Source: JBMNOI01 sp050942995 | Lineage (GTDB): Bacteria > Chloroflexota > Anaerolineae > UBA1429 | Reading direction: 5' to 3' | DNA length: 10,606 nucleotides | NCBI GenBank assembly: GCA_050942995.1 | Contig: JBMNOI010000131.1 | Coordinates: 1-10,606, forward strand | In this document: piece after piece, positions 1 to 6,222 of the stretch | How positions within the stretch are numbered: the first letter of the stretch is position 1 | Layout of the letters: the number at the start of each line of letters is the position of its first letter | Notes under the pieces: model-generated | Database searches by the model: none | Told to the model about the DNA's origin: nothing | Seen by the model: the letters and a program-made list of their open reading frames with translations, nothing else | Program-made: the position numbers and the translations under genes

Positions 1-548
1 CCGATACGGTGCCGGTACAGATCGGATCGCGCTCGCTCTGGTGTGTGGATGTGGGCAGTGGCGCCGGATTCCCCGGACTGCCCATCAAGATCATGCTGCC
101 CGAGGCCGAGGTCACGTTGATCGAGGCGACGGGGAAAAAGGTCACCTTTTTGCAGCACATGGTTCGGGTGCTGGGGTTAGAGCATGTGAACGTGCTTCGC
201 GCCCGCGCCGAGGAAGTGGGGCGGCTACCGGAACATCGCGAACGGTACGATATCGTGGTGGCCCGCGCCGTAGCCCATCTAGGCGTGCTGGCAGAATATT
301 GCCTGCCGCTGTTACGCGTGGGGGGGCGGATGATCGCGCCCAAGGGAGAAGAGGCGGATAAAGAGGCCGAGGCCGCCGGCCGGGCCGTCGAGGTGCTGGG
401 CGGCCGGCTGGTGGGTGTCAAGCCGGTGCACCTGCCGGGCATCGACAGCGAACGGTATCTGGTCGTCGTCGATAAAGTGGGTAAAACGCCGGATGATTAC
501 CCACGTCGCACCGGCATTCCCTCCAAGCGCCCGTTACAGAACGAATAG
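1..548 (+). CDS. rsmG: 16S rRNA (guanine-N7)-methyltransferase RsmG (GidB), 5'-truncated
   Basis: RsmG uses S-adenosylmethionine to methylate N7 of a guanine in the 530 loop of 16S rRNA. The reading frame is open from base 3 to the TAG at 546-548, and its start lies left of the window. A GTG at base 9 is in frame, but it is unlikely to be the start because the SAM-binding motif VDVGSGAGFPGLP follows almost at once, whereas the family has roughly 50-60 residues before it. Other family marks are the central ARAVAHL segment, the VGGRMIAPKG strand and loop, and the C-terminal YPRRTGIPSKRPL tail, which is a hallmark of RsmG. The gene converges on recF and ends at a hairpin terminator. rsmG commonly sits near dnaA, dnaN or parAB in bacterial genomes, which suits its neighbours here. 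Confidence 0.96.
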   Translation, partial: DTVPVQIGSRSLWCVDVGSGAGFPGLPIKIMLPEAEVTLIEATGKKVTFLQHMVRVLGLEHVNVLRARAEEVGRLPEHRERYDIVVARAVAHLGVLAEYCLPLLRVGGRMIAPKGEEADKEAEAAGRAVEVLGGRLVGVKPVHLPGIDSERYLVVVDKVGKTPDDYPRRTGIPSKRPLQNE

Positions 549-571
549 CGCATCGCGCAGACTCTTCAAAG

Positions 572-605
572 GCCGCCCCTGCATGGCTCTGTGGGGGCGG
601 CTTTT
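572..605 (+). terminator. Intrinsic terminator between convergent rsmG and recF
   Basis: The 8-bp perfect stem GCCGCCCC (572-579) / GGGGCGGC (594-601) has a 14-nt loop and is followed by TTTT (602-605), 24 bases after the rsmG stop. The recF stop codon (604-606, minus strand) lies inside its right edge. Read on the minus strand, the same stem is followed by only TTT after one intervening base pair, so it may also serve recF, less efficiently. Confidence 0.85.
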
Positions 606-1818
606 ACTCTCCCACCTCGTCTGCCTCCAGCGGACGCAATGTGCCCGCCTTCACACACCAGAGCATGGCCGCCTCCAGAAACTCGGGGGTGTAGTCGCGC
701 AGGTGGGTGGTGGTGACGAGCACCTGCTGAGCACGTGAGATGGTCTCCATCAGGTAATAGCCGCGGTGCAGATCCAGTTCAGAGAGCACATCGTCCAACA
801 GCAGGATGGGCATCTCGCCGGCGTGGCGCTCCATCACGCCGACTTCGGCCAGCTTGAGGGCCAGCGCCGCCGTGCGCTGTTGCCCCCGCGAGCCATAGAC
901 CGTCGCGTCCACTCCGTTCAGGATAAAACGCATATCGTCACGGTGCGGCCCGACCACCGTAACGCCCCGCGCGATCTCCTCGCCCCGCGCCTGACGTAGT
1001 GCGCCGGCAAAGATACGAGCCCACCGCTCCTCGTCGCCGACATTCTCTGCGTCGGGCAACGGCACACCATCGGTGGGACGTTCGGTCAGGCTGTTCTGGT
1101 AATCCAGCGACAGATGCTCCTGACCGCCGGTAAGCGACTGCTGGATAGGATCCACCATCCGGCTCAGATCGTCCACCGTCTCCAGCCGTCGCGCCAGCAC
1201 ATAGGCCCCAAGGGCCGTAAGCTGCTCGTCCCAGTATGCCAGCTCGTCTGAGCGACCGTACCCCTCACGCAAACTGCGCAGCAGGGCGTTGCGCTGGGTC
1301 ATCACTCGATTGTAACGCGAGAGCGAGCGACAGTATTGGGAATCGATCTGGCACAGGGTCACGTCCAGATAGCGGCGCCTCTCTGCAGGCGAACCCGACA
1401 CCAGAGAGATATCTTGTGGGAGAAAGAGCACCACGTTCAACCGCCCCACCACATCCAGCGCGCGCCGCGGCACACCGTCCAGCAAGATCTGTCGCTTGAA
1501 CACGGCGTTCTGCGGATCCCCATTAGCCGGCGGCTCTTTGACCAGAATCGCCTCCAGGGTGTGCTCATCGCCACCACGCACAAAGGTGGCGCGCATATCG
1601 GTGTGAGGGATCACCTCCTGCCCGGCATCCCAATGCATCAGTTGCCGATCCGATGAGGCCAGGGGAGATTTGGTCGTGGCCAGATAGTAGATGCTCTCCA
1701 GCAGGTTGGTCTTGCCCTGAGCGTTCTCGCCCTGGAAAATATGAATGCGCGCCGGGAGTTCAACCTCCAGGCGCGCGTAGTTACGAAAGTTGGTCAAAGA
1801 CAGATGCTTGAGGTACAT
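604..1818 (-). CDS. recF: DNA replication and repair protein RecF
   Basis: RecF is an SMC/ABC-type ATPase that acts with RecO and RecR to load RecA at single-strand gaps and stalled forks. The N-terminus (LSLTNFRNY) is the classic RecF opening. Walker A is GENAQGKT at residues 30-37, the ABC signature region is GSRGQQR at 309-315, Walker B is PILLLDD at 337-343, and the D-loop SELD follows at 346-349. At 404 residues it is longer than the usual 360-370. The extra length appears to sit around residues 229-265, in the coiled-coil arm, including an acidic and proline-rich stretch. The ATG at 1816-1818 is preceded by GGAGA. It lies 12 bp after the dnaN stop and is probably cotranscribed with dnaN. 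Assignment is secure. Confidence 0.97.
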   Translation of the reverse strand: MYLKHLSLTNFRNYARLEVELPARIHIFQGENAQGKTNLLESIYYLATTKSPLASSDRQLMHWDAGQEVIPHTDMRATFVRGGDEHTLEAILVKEPPANGDPQNAVFKRQILLDGVPRRALDVVGRLNVVLFLPQDISLVSGSPAERRRYLDVTLCQIDSQYCRSLSRYNRVMTQRNALLRSLREGYGRSDELAYWDEQLTALGAYVLARRLETVDDLSRMVDPIQQSLTGGQEHLSLDYQNSLTERPTDGVPLPDAENVGDEERWARIFAGALRQARGEEIARGVTVVGPHRDDMRFILNGVDATVYGSRGQQRTAALALKLAEVGVMERHAGEMPILLLDDVLSELDLHRGYYLMETISRAQQVLVTTTHLRDYTPEFLEAAMLWCVKAGTLRPLEADEVGE

Positions 1819-1830
1819 CGTTCTCCGGCG

Positions 1831-2964
1831 CTAGCGCGCGATATGCACCGGCATGATGACATGGACAAACTCGCCGCCGCCCACCATACGGATCACCCCC
1901 GAGCTGGTGGGATCCCGCGTCTCCAGGGCCACCTGCGCCGAGTCGATGATGCTGAGCACGTCGATGAGATAGCGTGCGTTAAAGGCGATCTCGATAGGAG
2001 CGCCCTCGATGGCGGCATCGAGCTCACTCACATTGTCACCATGCTCTGACGAGCTGGCCGAGATGACCAGGCGACCGATTCCCTGCTCGCCGTCGGGGAT
2101 CACCTGCAGGCGCACGATATTGGCCGCATCGCGGGCAAAGATAAAGGCCATGCGCACGGCCTTGAGCAGGTCGACGGTGTTGACCACGGTGCGCGTGTTA
2201 TAGCTCTGGGGGATGATCTGCCGGTAATCGGGGAAGGTGCCCTCGATGAGCTGTGACACCAGATCCACATCCGAAAGGTGGAAGAACACCTGGCTGCGGT
2301 TGGGCGCCACAAGCATCTCGATCGCCTTTTCCTCCTCACCGGTGATGCGCCGCAACTCTTGCAGGGCGCGGGCAGGGATGATGACGCTGACCGGCTCGGC
2401 GGGGCCGTTATCCAGCGGAGCAGAGGTCACCGAGAGTCGATAGCCATCGGCGGCGGCAAATGCGATGCGATCGGCGCTGATATCGGCCAGCACTCCGGTG
2501 AGCACCGGCCGACTTTCTTCGGAGGCGGCGGCAAACACCACCTGATCGATCATCTCGCGCAGCACATCGGGGTTCAGGCTGATGCGGTTGTTCTTCTCGG
2601 GTACGAGAATCAGCGGGAATTCCTGCGCATCGATGCCTTTGATGTTGGCCTCGAACCGCCCCGACTTGAGATTCAGCGTCTGTGTCCGGGTGATCAACTC
2701 CATATCCAGGCGCTCAGAGGGCAGCGAGTTGACGAAATCGGTGAGCAGGCGGGCAGGCACCGTCACCGAACCCTCTTGCTGCACCTTGGCCCCGATCCAG
2801 CAATTGATGCCGATCTCGAGGTTGGTCGCCGAGAGCTTGAGACGGGATTCATCCGTCGAGAGGAGGATATTGGACAGCACAGGCAATGTGCTGCGAGTAG
2901 CGACTGCACGTCCGACAACCGACAGGCCCCTGGCCAGGTTTTCCTGTAGACAGGAGACTTTCAT
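1831..2964 (-). CDS. dnaN: DNA polymerase III beta subunit (sliding clamp)
   Basis: The beta clamp is a homodimeric ring that tethers DNA polymerase III and many repair proteins to DNA. The chosen ATG (2962-2964) gives 377 residues, normal for the family. It begins MKVSCLQENLARGLSVVGRAV and has an excellent ribosome-binding site, GAGGAGG, 8 bases upstream (about 2973-2979). The open frame extends upstream to 3117, but that would add 51 non-homologous residues across the promoter. Three clamp folds are expected at about 1-120, 128-252 and 256-377. Visible family motifs are LPVLSNILL (27-35), ADGYRLS (172-178), EGTFPDYRQIIP (241-252) and the C-terminal IMPVHI clamp edge. The gene is followed directly by recF. 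dnaA is not adjacent on the upstream side. Confidence 0.98.
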   Translation of the reverse strand: MKVSCLQENLARGLSVVGRAVATRSTLPVLSNILLSTDESRLKLSATNLEIGINCWIGAKVQQEGSVTVPARLLTDFVNSLPSERLDMELITRTQTLNLKSGRFEANIKGIDAQEFPLILVPEKNNRISLNPDVLREMIDQVVFAAASEESRPVLTGVLADISADRIAFAAADGYRLSVTSAPLDNGPAEPVSVIIPARALQELRRITGEEEKAIEMLVAPNRSQVFFHLSDVDLVSQLIEGTFPDYRQIIPQSYNTRTVVNTVDLLKAVRMAFIFARDAANIVRLQVIPDGEQGIGRLVISASSSEHGDNVSELDAAIEGAPIEIAFNARYLIDVLSIIDSAQVALETRDPTSSGVIRMVGGGEFVHVIMPVHIAR

Positions 2965-2995
2965 CACGACATCCTCCTCATATGGGTTGGCTGGC

Positions 2996-3024
2996 AGTAT
3001 ATGTGCTTCGGCGCCAGGCGTCAA
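2996..3024 (-). promoter_or_regulatory. Sigma70-type promoter of dnaN-recF
   Basis: On the minus strand a -35 TTGACG (3019-3024) and a -10 TATACT (2996-3001) are separated by exactly 17 bp. Transcription would start near 2989 and leave a leader of about 25 nt ending in the strong dnaN ribosome-binding site. The hexamers are identical to those of the thiamin operon promoter at 5287-5315. Confidence 0.8.
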
Positions 3025-3171
3025 CTGATTGCAGGCGGTCGTATTTGAAACTCGCACACAACGACAAGTTGCTTTTTGCTCTGTCAGCTGATCACCGCCA
3101 CGATCGTATCCGATCATGCATTATGTCAAGACGAGGGGCACAGCATAGCCGTTACCCGGCCATCCAATGCG

Positions 3172-3205
3172 AACGAAAGCGGCGCGGCAGATGATGCCGC
3201 GCCGC
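3172..3205 (-). terminator. Intrinsic terminator after the LPXTG-protein gene
   Basis: A perfect 11-bp GC-rich stem (arms 3179-3189 and 3195-3205, 5-nt loop) lies about 30 bases past the minus-strand stop at 3236. On the minus strand it is followed by TTTCGTT. It should insulate dnaN-recF from transcription of the surface-protein gene. Confidence 0.82.
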
Positions 3206-3235
3206 CGTTGCCGACTAAACGGCGAGGCGGGAAAC

Positions 3236-4006
3236 CTAATCCCGCGTACGCAGGCGGCGAATTCCCAAAGCCAGAGAGGCGAGGGCCACACCTACCAACG
3301 TCAGCACACTCCCCGCACCGGTCTGTGGCAACATGGGCGCGTCGGCGGCCGCTTCGGCAGGATGTACCGCCCCGTCGGGACCGACCAGGCTGACGGCATC
3401 CAGATTATAGAGCACCCGCTCCCCCACGGTAGGGAACTTTTTAAGCGCTCGGATAAAGACCGTGATCCGGTCGGACGTGGCGGTCACACCGCGAGAATAG
3501 GATTGCAGGGGGCCGGGGCTCTCGATCTCGTATTCGGACCAGGGGAACTCGTGCCATTCGGTCACCCGCTGAGGATCGGTGCCGCCGTCGTAATCAAAGC
3601 CTACGTACAGTCGGTAGTTATAATTCGATCCCTCAGCCGAGCCCACCGAGCTACGCACCATGCCATAGACACTGAACATATAAGAGGCGCCGGGAACCAC
3701 CGTCGCCGTCTGATAGATGCCGCTGTAGCGATCGGGCTGGCTACCGCCCACCCCCAGAGTGTGGATCTCCAGCAGCTGCGTATAATCTCCGTCAAAGACG
3801 GCAGAGGCCCGGTCATCGGCGCCATAGCCATAGGAGGCATCGCCCCCGTTATGAAAGGCCGTCCATCCCTCGCCCACTCCATGGACGAACTCGCCCTCAA
3901 AGCTACCGTTGCGCAGGACGTTGACCGACTGGGCGGACACGACGCGGATAGAGAGCAGAAACGCGATGAGAGTGACAAAGGCCAGCGGGTAACGTCGTTT
4001 CTTCAT
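3236..4006 (-). CDS. Secreted surface protein with LPXTG sortase-anchor signal
   Basis: A 256-residue exported protein of unknown specific function. The ATG at 4004-4006 is chosen because GGAGG (4012-4016) lies 5 bases upstream and a strong promoter lies upstream of that. A longer frame to 4105 would start above the predicted transcription start. Residues 1-25 form a signal peptide: basic MKKRR, hydrophobic core, and VSA before the likely cleavage site. Residues about 28-210 begin with LRNGSFEGEF and GEGWTAF and end in NLDAVSLVG. This pattern resembles jelly-roll carbohydrate-binding modules (CBM4/9- or discoidin-like folds), but I see no catalytic motif. The C-terminus has a proline/alanine-rich spacer, LPQTG at 226-230, a hydrophobic helix (about 232-249) and the basic tail RRLRTRD, the standard sorting signal for cell-wall attachment by sortase. 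No sortase is encoded in the window. It is a single-gene unit with its own promoter and terminator. Confidence 0.85.
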   Translation of the reverse strand: MKKRRYPLAFVTLIAFLLSIRVVSAQSVNVLRNGSFEGEFVHGVGEGWTAFHNGGDASYGYGADDRASAVFDGDYTQLLEIHTLGVGGSQPDRYSGIYQTATVVPGASYMFSVYGMVRSSVGSAEGSNYNYRLYVGFDYDGGTDPQRVTEWHEFPWSEYEIESPGPLQSYSRGVTATSDRITVFIRALKKFPTVGERVLYNLDAVSLVGPDGAVHPAEAAADAPMLPQTGAGSVLTLVGVALASLALGIRRLRTRD

Positions 4007-4076
4007 CTCTGCCTCCGGCAATAATGGCGTTCCCCATCGAGTTTGGCGGTCAGGATCGTACGAGTCACGCGGCCCC

Positions 4077-4105
4077 ATTATATCCCATATCAGGAGGAGG
4101 GGCAA
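4077..4105 (-). promoter_or_regulatory. Sigma70-type promoter of the LPXTG-protein gene
   Basis: On the minus strand a perfect -10 TATAAT (4077-4082) lies 17 bp from a -35 TTGCCC (4100-4105; four of six match). Transcription would start near 4070, about 64 nt before the chosen ATG. Confidence 0.7.
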
Positions 4106-4179
4106 GAGATCCGGCGGGCCGGAGATAATAAATCACGCGCGCAAAATAGTGACAAACAGATCAGACAACGAAAATAAGA

Positions 4180-4215
4180 GGGGGCGATCGAAAAGCCCCC
4201 ACAAAGAGCGGGGGC
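4180..4215 (-). terminator. Overlapping pair of intrinsic terminators after the methyltransferase gene
   Basis: Three alternating arms lie just after the minus-strand stop at 4243: GGGGGC (4180-4185), GCCCCC (4195-4200) and GGGGGC (4210-4215), with 9-nt spacers. In the minus-strand transcript the first hairpin (4210-4215 with 4195-4200) is followed by TTTTCG. The alternative one (4195-4200 with 4180-4185) is followed by TCTTATTTTCGTT. The two share an arm and so cannot form together. Either would terminate the methyltransferase transcript. Confidence 0.8.
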
Positions 4216-4242
4216 AGATCTCCCAACCATCATCCATCGGCG

Positions 4243-5163
4243 CTACTTGAATACGAACACGCCGTTCTCGCGAGGCCAGTGCGCGTCACAGGCATCGCAG
4301 GTCACGCCGTCCTCGTCCATCCCCAGCGGTTCGCGGCCGCAGGTGGGGCAGCGAAAGATGCGGGCGGGATCCTGTGTCGCAGGAGGAGCGCCGTCGCTGG
4401 GCCGGGGAAGGTTCGAGCGCACGAACATGCTGGGCGCCAGGGCCAGAGACGCCAGCGGCTGCTGCAACGCACCGTCCATCGCCGTGAGCCAGGCGGTGGG
4501 CACCACCCGCTTGAGCGGCCGGGCGCGAAAGTGCGACACGGCCAGCCGCCGGCCGTCGCGGAAACCGGCTTCTCGCAAACGCAACAGCACCCAATCGGGG
4601 TGAAAGTCATAGTGTAGCTCGGCAAACTCGTACGGTGTGGGATCGTTGGGATCGGGGCCGCGCCCCAGCAGATGGCGCACGCGGTTCTTCAAGTGGCGCT
4701 TATTGGCAAACTCGAGCACAAAATCGCCGCCGGGGCGCACCACACGGGCGATATGGACGAACGCCGCGGGCACATCGGCGATATGGTGCAGCACACGCAC
4801 CATCACGGCGGTATCCACCAGACCCGAGGCCAGAGGCAGGCGATAAAGATCGCCTGCCACATACACAAAGCGCTCGTCGCCCAGGCGCCGGCGGGCGTAT
4901 TCGAGCTGTGATTTGGAATAGTCGAAGAGGATGACGCGGCGATAGCCGTCGTACATCGAGGCCAGCCGGCCAAAGCCCGCGCCGATATCGAGGATCCAAT
5001 CGCCGCTCGGCGGTAGCAAACGTCGCAACGCCACACGCTCGACGCGATCTTCATACTGGCGCCCCTGCCCCTCCCAGAAATCGGTACGGTAGGTGCTGCC
5101 CTCATAATCGCAAATCGGACGATCTGCGTCCTCTATCATACGCTCGTTCAATCCGCTCTCCAT
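4243..5163 (-). CDS. Class I SAM-dependent methyltransferase with C-terminal zinc ribbon
   Basis: A 306-residue Methyltransf_11-type enzyme whose substrate cannot be named from sequence. SAM-binding motif I is LDIGAGFGRL (58-67), the acidic ribose-binding position is D81 in LFDYS, and motif III-IV is VMVRVLHHI (120-128) followed by RVVRPGGDFVLEF (140-152). After the catalytic domain comes a linker and then C272-P-T-C275 and C289-D-A-C292, a four-cysteine zinc ribbon resembling Trm112-like domains, near the C-terminal end GVFVFK. The ATG at 5161-5163 has only AAGGG directly against it, too close for a normal ribosome-binding site. An in-frame ATG at 5137-5139 is a possible alternative, also without a good site. 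The gene is a single unit, diverges from the thiamin operon, and has parS-like repeats in its predicted leader. Confidence 0.88.
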   Translation of the reverse strand: MESGLNERMIEDADRPICDYEGSTYRTDFWEGQGRQYEDRVERVALRRLLPPSGDWILDIGAGFGRLASMYDGYRRVILFDYSKSQLEYARRRLGDERFVYVAGDLYRLPLASGLVDTAVMVRVLHHIADVPAAFVHIARVVRPGGDFVLEFANKRHLKNRVRHLLGRGPDPNDPTPYEFAELHYDFHPDWVLLRLREAGFRDGRRLAVSHFRARPLKRVVPTAWLTAMDGALQQPLASLALAPSMFVRSNLPRPSDGAPPATQDPARIFRCPTCGREPLGMDEDGVTCDACDAHWPRENGVFVFK

Positions 5164-5179
5164 CCCTTCGGCTATTGAC

Positions 5180-5213
5180 GATGTTTCACGTTAAACGATG
5201 TTTCACGTTAAAC
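5180..5213. repeat. Two perfect tandem 17-bp repeats resembling parS sites
   Basis: GATGTTTCACGTTAAAC occurs at 5180-5196 and again, directly abutting, at 5197-5213; the flanking C at 5179 and G at 5214 continue the period. Inside each copy is TGTTTCACGTTAAACG (5182-5197 and 5199-5214). It matches the well-known bacterial ParB site TGTTTCACGTGAAACA at 14 of 16 positions. The left half-site TGTTTCAC is intact. The repeats lie 17 to 50 bases upstream of the methyltransferase ATG, inside its predicted 5' leader. Either ParB loading or local control of that gene would explain them. The repeat is certain; parS identity is an inference. Confidence 0.75.
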
Positions 5214-5252
5214 GTAGGGCGGCCCCTGTCCTTATAGCGCCGCACCTGGCTG

Positions 5253-5281
5253 ATTCTAGCCCCACTGACCGGCGATGTCAA
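5253..5281 (-). promoter_or_regulatory. Sigma70-type promoter of the zinc-ribbon methyltransferase gene
   Basis: On the minus strand a perfect -35 TTGACA (5276-5281) lies 17 bp from a -10 TAGAAT (5253-5258). Transcription would start near 5246, giving a leader of about 83 nt that contains both parS-like repeats. Its -35 is only 5 bp from the -35 of the rightward thiamin operon promoter. Confidence 0.75.
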
Positions 5282-5286
5282 AGCGC

Positions 5287-5315
5287 TTGACGTCGAAGGG
5301 CATCGCGCCTATACT
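5287..5315 (+). promoter_or_regulatory. Sigma70-type promoter of the thiamin operon
   Basis: A -35 TTGACG (5287-5292) and a -10 TATACT (5310-5315) with a 17-bp spacer place the transcription start near 5322, about 20 nt before the TPP riboswitch. Confidence 0.82.
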
Positions 5316-5342
5316 GAAAATAGAGCGTTAACAGTCGCACAA

Positions 5343-5429
5343 TTGCTGGGGGAGCCCCTGTGGGCTGAGAGGATGGCCGGACCATCGACCCCTGAACCTG
5401 ATCTGGGTTATGCCAGCGGAGGGAAGCAA
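5343..5429 (+). promoter_or_regulatory. TPP riboswitch (thi-box aptamer)
   Basis: This RNA aptamer binds thiamin pyrophosphate and controls the downstream thiamin genes. P1 pairs TTGC (5343-5346) with GCAA (5426-5429). The conserved CTGAGA lies at 5365-5370, followed by a variable hairpin ATGG/CCAT (5373-5376 with 5382-5385). Then come the invariant CCTGAACCTGATCTGG (5391-5406) and the 3' block CCAGCGGAGGGAAGCAA (5413-5429). The P5-type stem is CTGG (5403-5406) with CCAG (5413-5416). It lies between a promoter and an intrinsic terminator, with thiN downstream. Confidence 0.97.
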
Positions 5430-5454
5430 CCACAGCCTGCACATCACATCTTGC

Positions 5455-5489
5455 GCGTCGCTGGCCCACCCGGTCGGCGGCGCTTTTTT
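5455..5489 (+). terminator. Riboswitch-controlled intrinsic terminator
   Basis: A 12-bp stem, including three G-U pairs, joins 5455-5466 to 5472-5483 with a 5-nt loop, and is followed by six T residues (5484-5489). It is the expression platform of the TPP riboswitch. Its 5' arm contains CGCTGGC (5459-5465), exactly complementary to GCCAGCG (5412-5418) in the conserved 3' part of the aptamer, which gives a natural antiterminator. The switch therefore acts at the transcription level and is turned off by TPP. The 70 bases from 5490 to the thiN start hold only the ribosome-binding site. Confidence 0.93.
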
Positions 5490-5559
5490 GTTTGCCCGCA
5501 GGACCGCATCGTCGTTGAGATCCGCCGGCGATCATCTCGCTCTGCAGAGAGGGGATATT

Positions 5560-6222
5560 ATGAGTCAACCGCACCCATTGCATGCCGTCATCGTCGCCAA
5601 CGGCGAATTCGCCTATTCGGATCGTCTTCTGCGCGTCGTCTCCAGGGCCGATCTGGTCATCGCCGCCGACGGCGGGGCAAACTGGTTGATGGATCACCAT
5701 CGACTGCCCGATCTGCTAGTCGGCGATATGGACTCGGTGCGCCCCGAGACCGTCGCCGCCCTGCGGCCCGACCAGAGGATCCATCACCCATCCCACAAAG
5801 ACGAGACGGACACCGAGCTGGCTTTGATCGAGGCGGTCGCCCGCGGAGCCACCCGCATCACCCTGATCGGCGTGCGAGGGGGGCGCGCCGATCACGAGCT
5901 GGCCAATCTTCTGCTGCTCAGCCTGCCGGCGCTGCAAGGGATCGACGTATCGATCTATGACGGCCTCTCGTATCTGTCGCTCATCCGCGATGAGCGACGT
6001 TTGCAGGGGGCCGCCGGAGATACGGTGTCTCTCATCCCCCTGGGCGGCAATGCGGAGGGAATCACCACCGAGGGGCTGGAGTATCCCCTTCGAGATGAGA
6101 CGCTACACGTCGGCCCGGCACGAGGTGTAAGCAACGTGATGCTGAGCGATACGGCGCGTGTCACCCTGCGGAGAGGGCTGCTTTTACTGGTACACACCCC
6201 GCAAAATCCCCGGGAGGAGTAG
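5560..6222 (+). CDS. thiN: Thiamin pyrophosphokinase
   Basis: ThiN transfers pyrophosphate from ATP to thiamin, giving TPP (AMP released). This is the step that makes imported or salvaged thiamin usable. The ATG at 5560 follows GAGAGGGG (5547-5554) with a 5-base gap and gives 220 residues, typical for bacterial enzymes of this family; an in-frame extension to 5410 would overlap the riboswitch. Catalytic-domain motifs are VIAADGGANWL (33-43), PDLLVGDMDSV (50-60), HPSHKDETDTELAL (76-89) and GVRGGRADHELANL (104-117). The C-terminal thiamin-binding domain ends GVSNVMLSDTARVTLRRG (189-206). It is the first gene of the operon, directly under TPP riboswitch control, so its product represses its own synthesis. 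The stop TAG abuts the next ATG. Confidence 0.96.
   Translation: MSQPHPLHAVIVANGEFAYSDRLLRVVSRADLVIAADGGANWLMDHHRLPDLLVGDMDSVRPETVAALRPDQRIHHPSHKDETDTELALIEAVARGATRITLIGVRGGRADHELANLLLLSLPALQGIDVSIYDGLSYLSLIRDERRLQGAAGDTVSLIPLGGNAEGITTEGLEYPLRDETLHVGPARGVSNVMLSDTARVTLRRGLLLLVHTPQNPREE

Noticed and set aside
2278..2949. Plus-strand open frame of 223 codons opposite dnaN
   Set aside because: A shadow of dnaN caused by GC-rich codon use; it has no recognisable domain and lies inside a secure gene.
3103..3129. Second promoter upstream of dnaN (TTGACA 3124-3129 with TACGAT 3103-3108, minus strand)
   Set aside because: The spacer is only 15 bp and the -10 is poor. The promoter at 2996-3024 is far better.
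3167..4024. Long plus-strand open frame opposite the LPXTG-protein gene
   Set aside because: It mirrors a minus-strand gene that has a signal peptide, ribosome-binding site, promoter, terminator and sorting signal. The plus-strand translation shows no family pattern and no ribosome-binding site.
5164..5342. Replication origin at the divergence point with parS-like repeats
   Set aside because: No DnaA box of the TTATNCACA type is visible and there is no clear AT-rich unwinding element. The interval is explained by two promoters and the repeats. Proximity to the true origin remains possible.
5410..5559. Upstream extension of thiN by 50 codons
   Set aside because: It would translate the riboswitch 3' end and its terminator. 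The ATG at 5560 has a proper ribosome-binding site and matches the family N-terminus.
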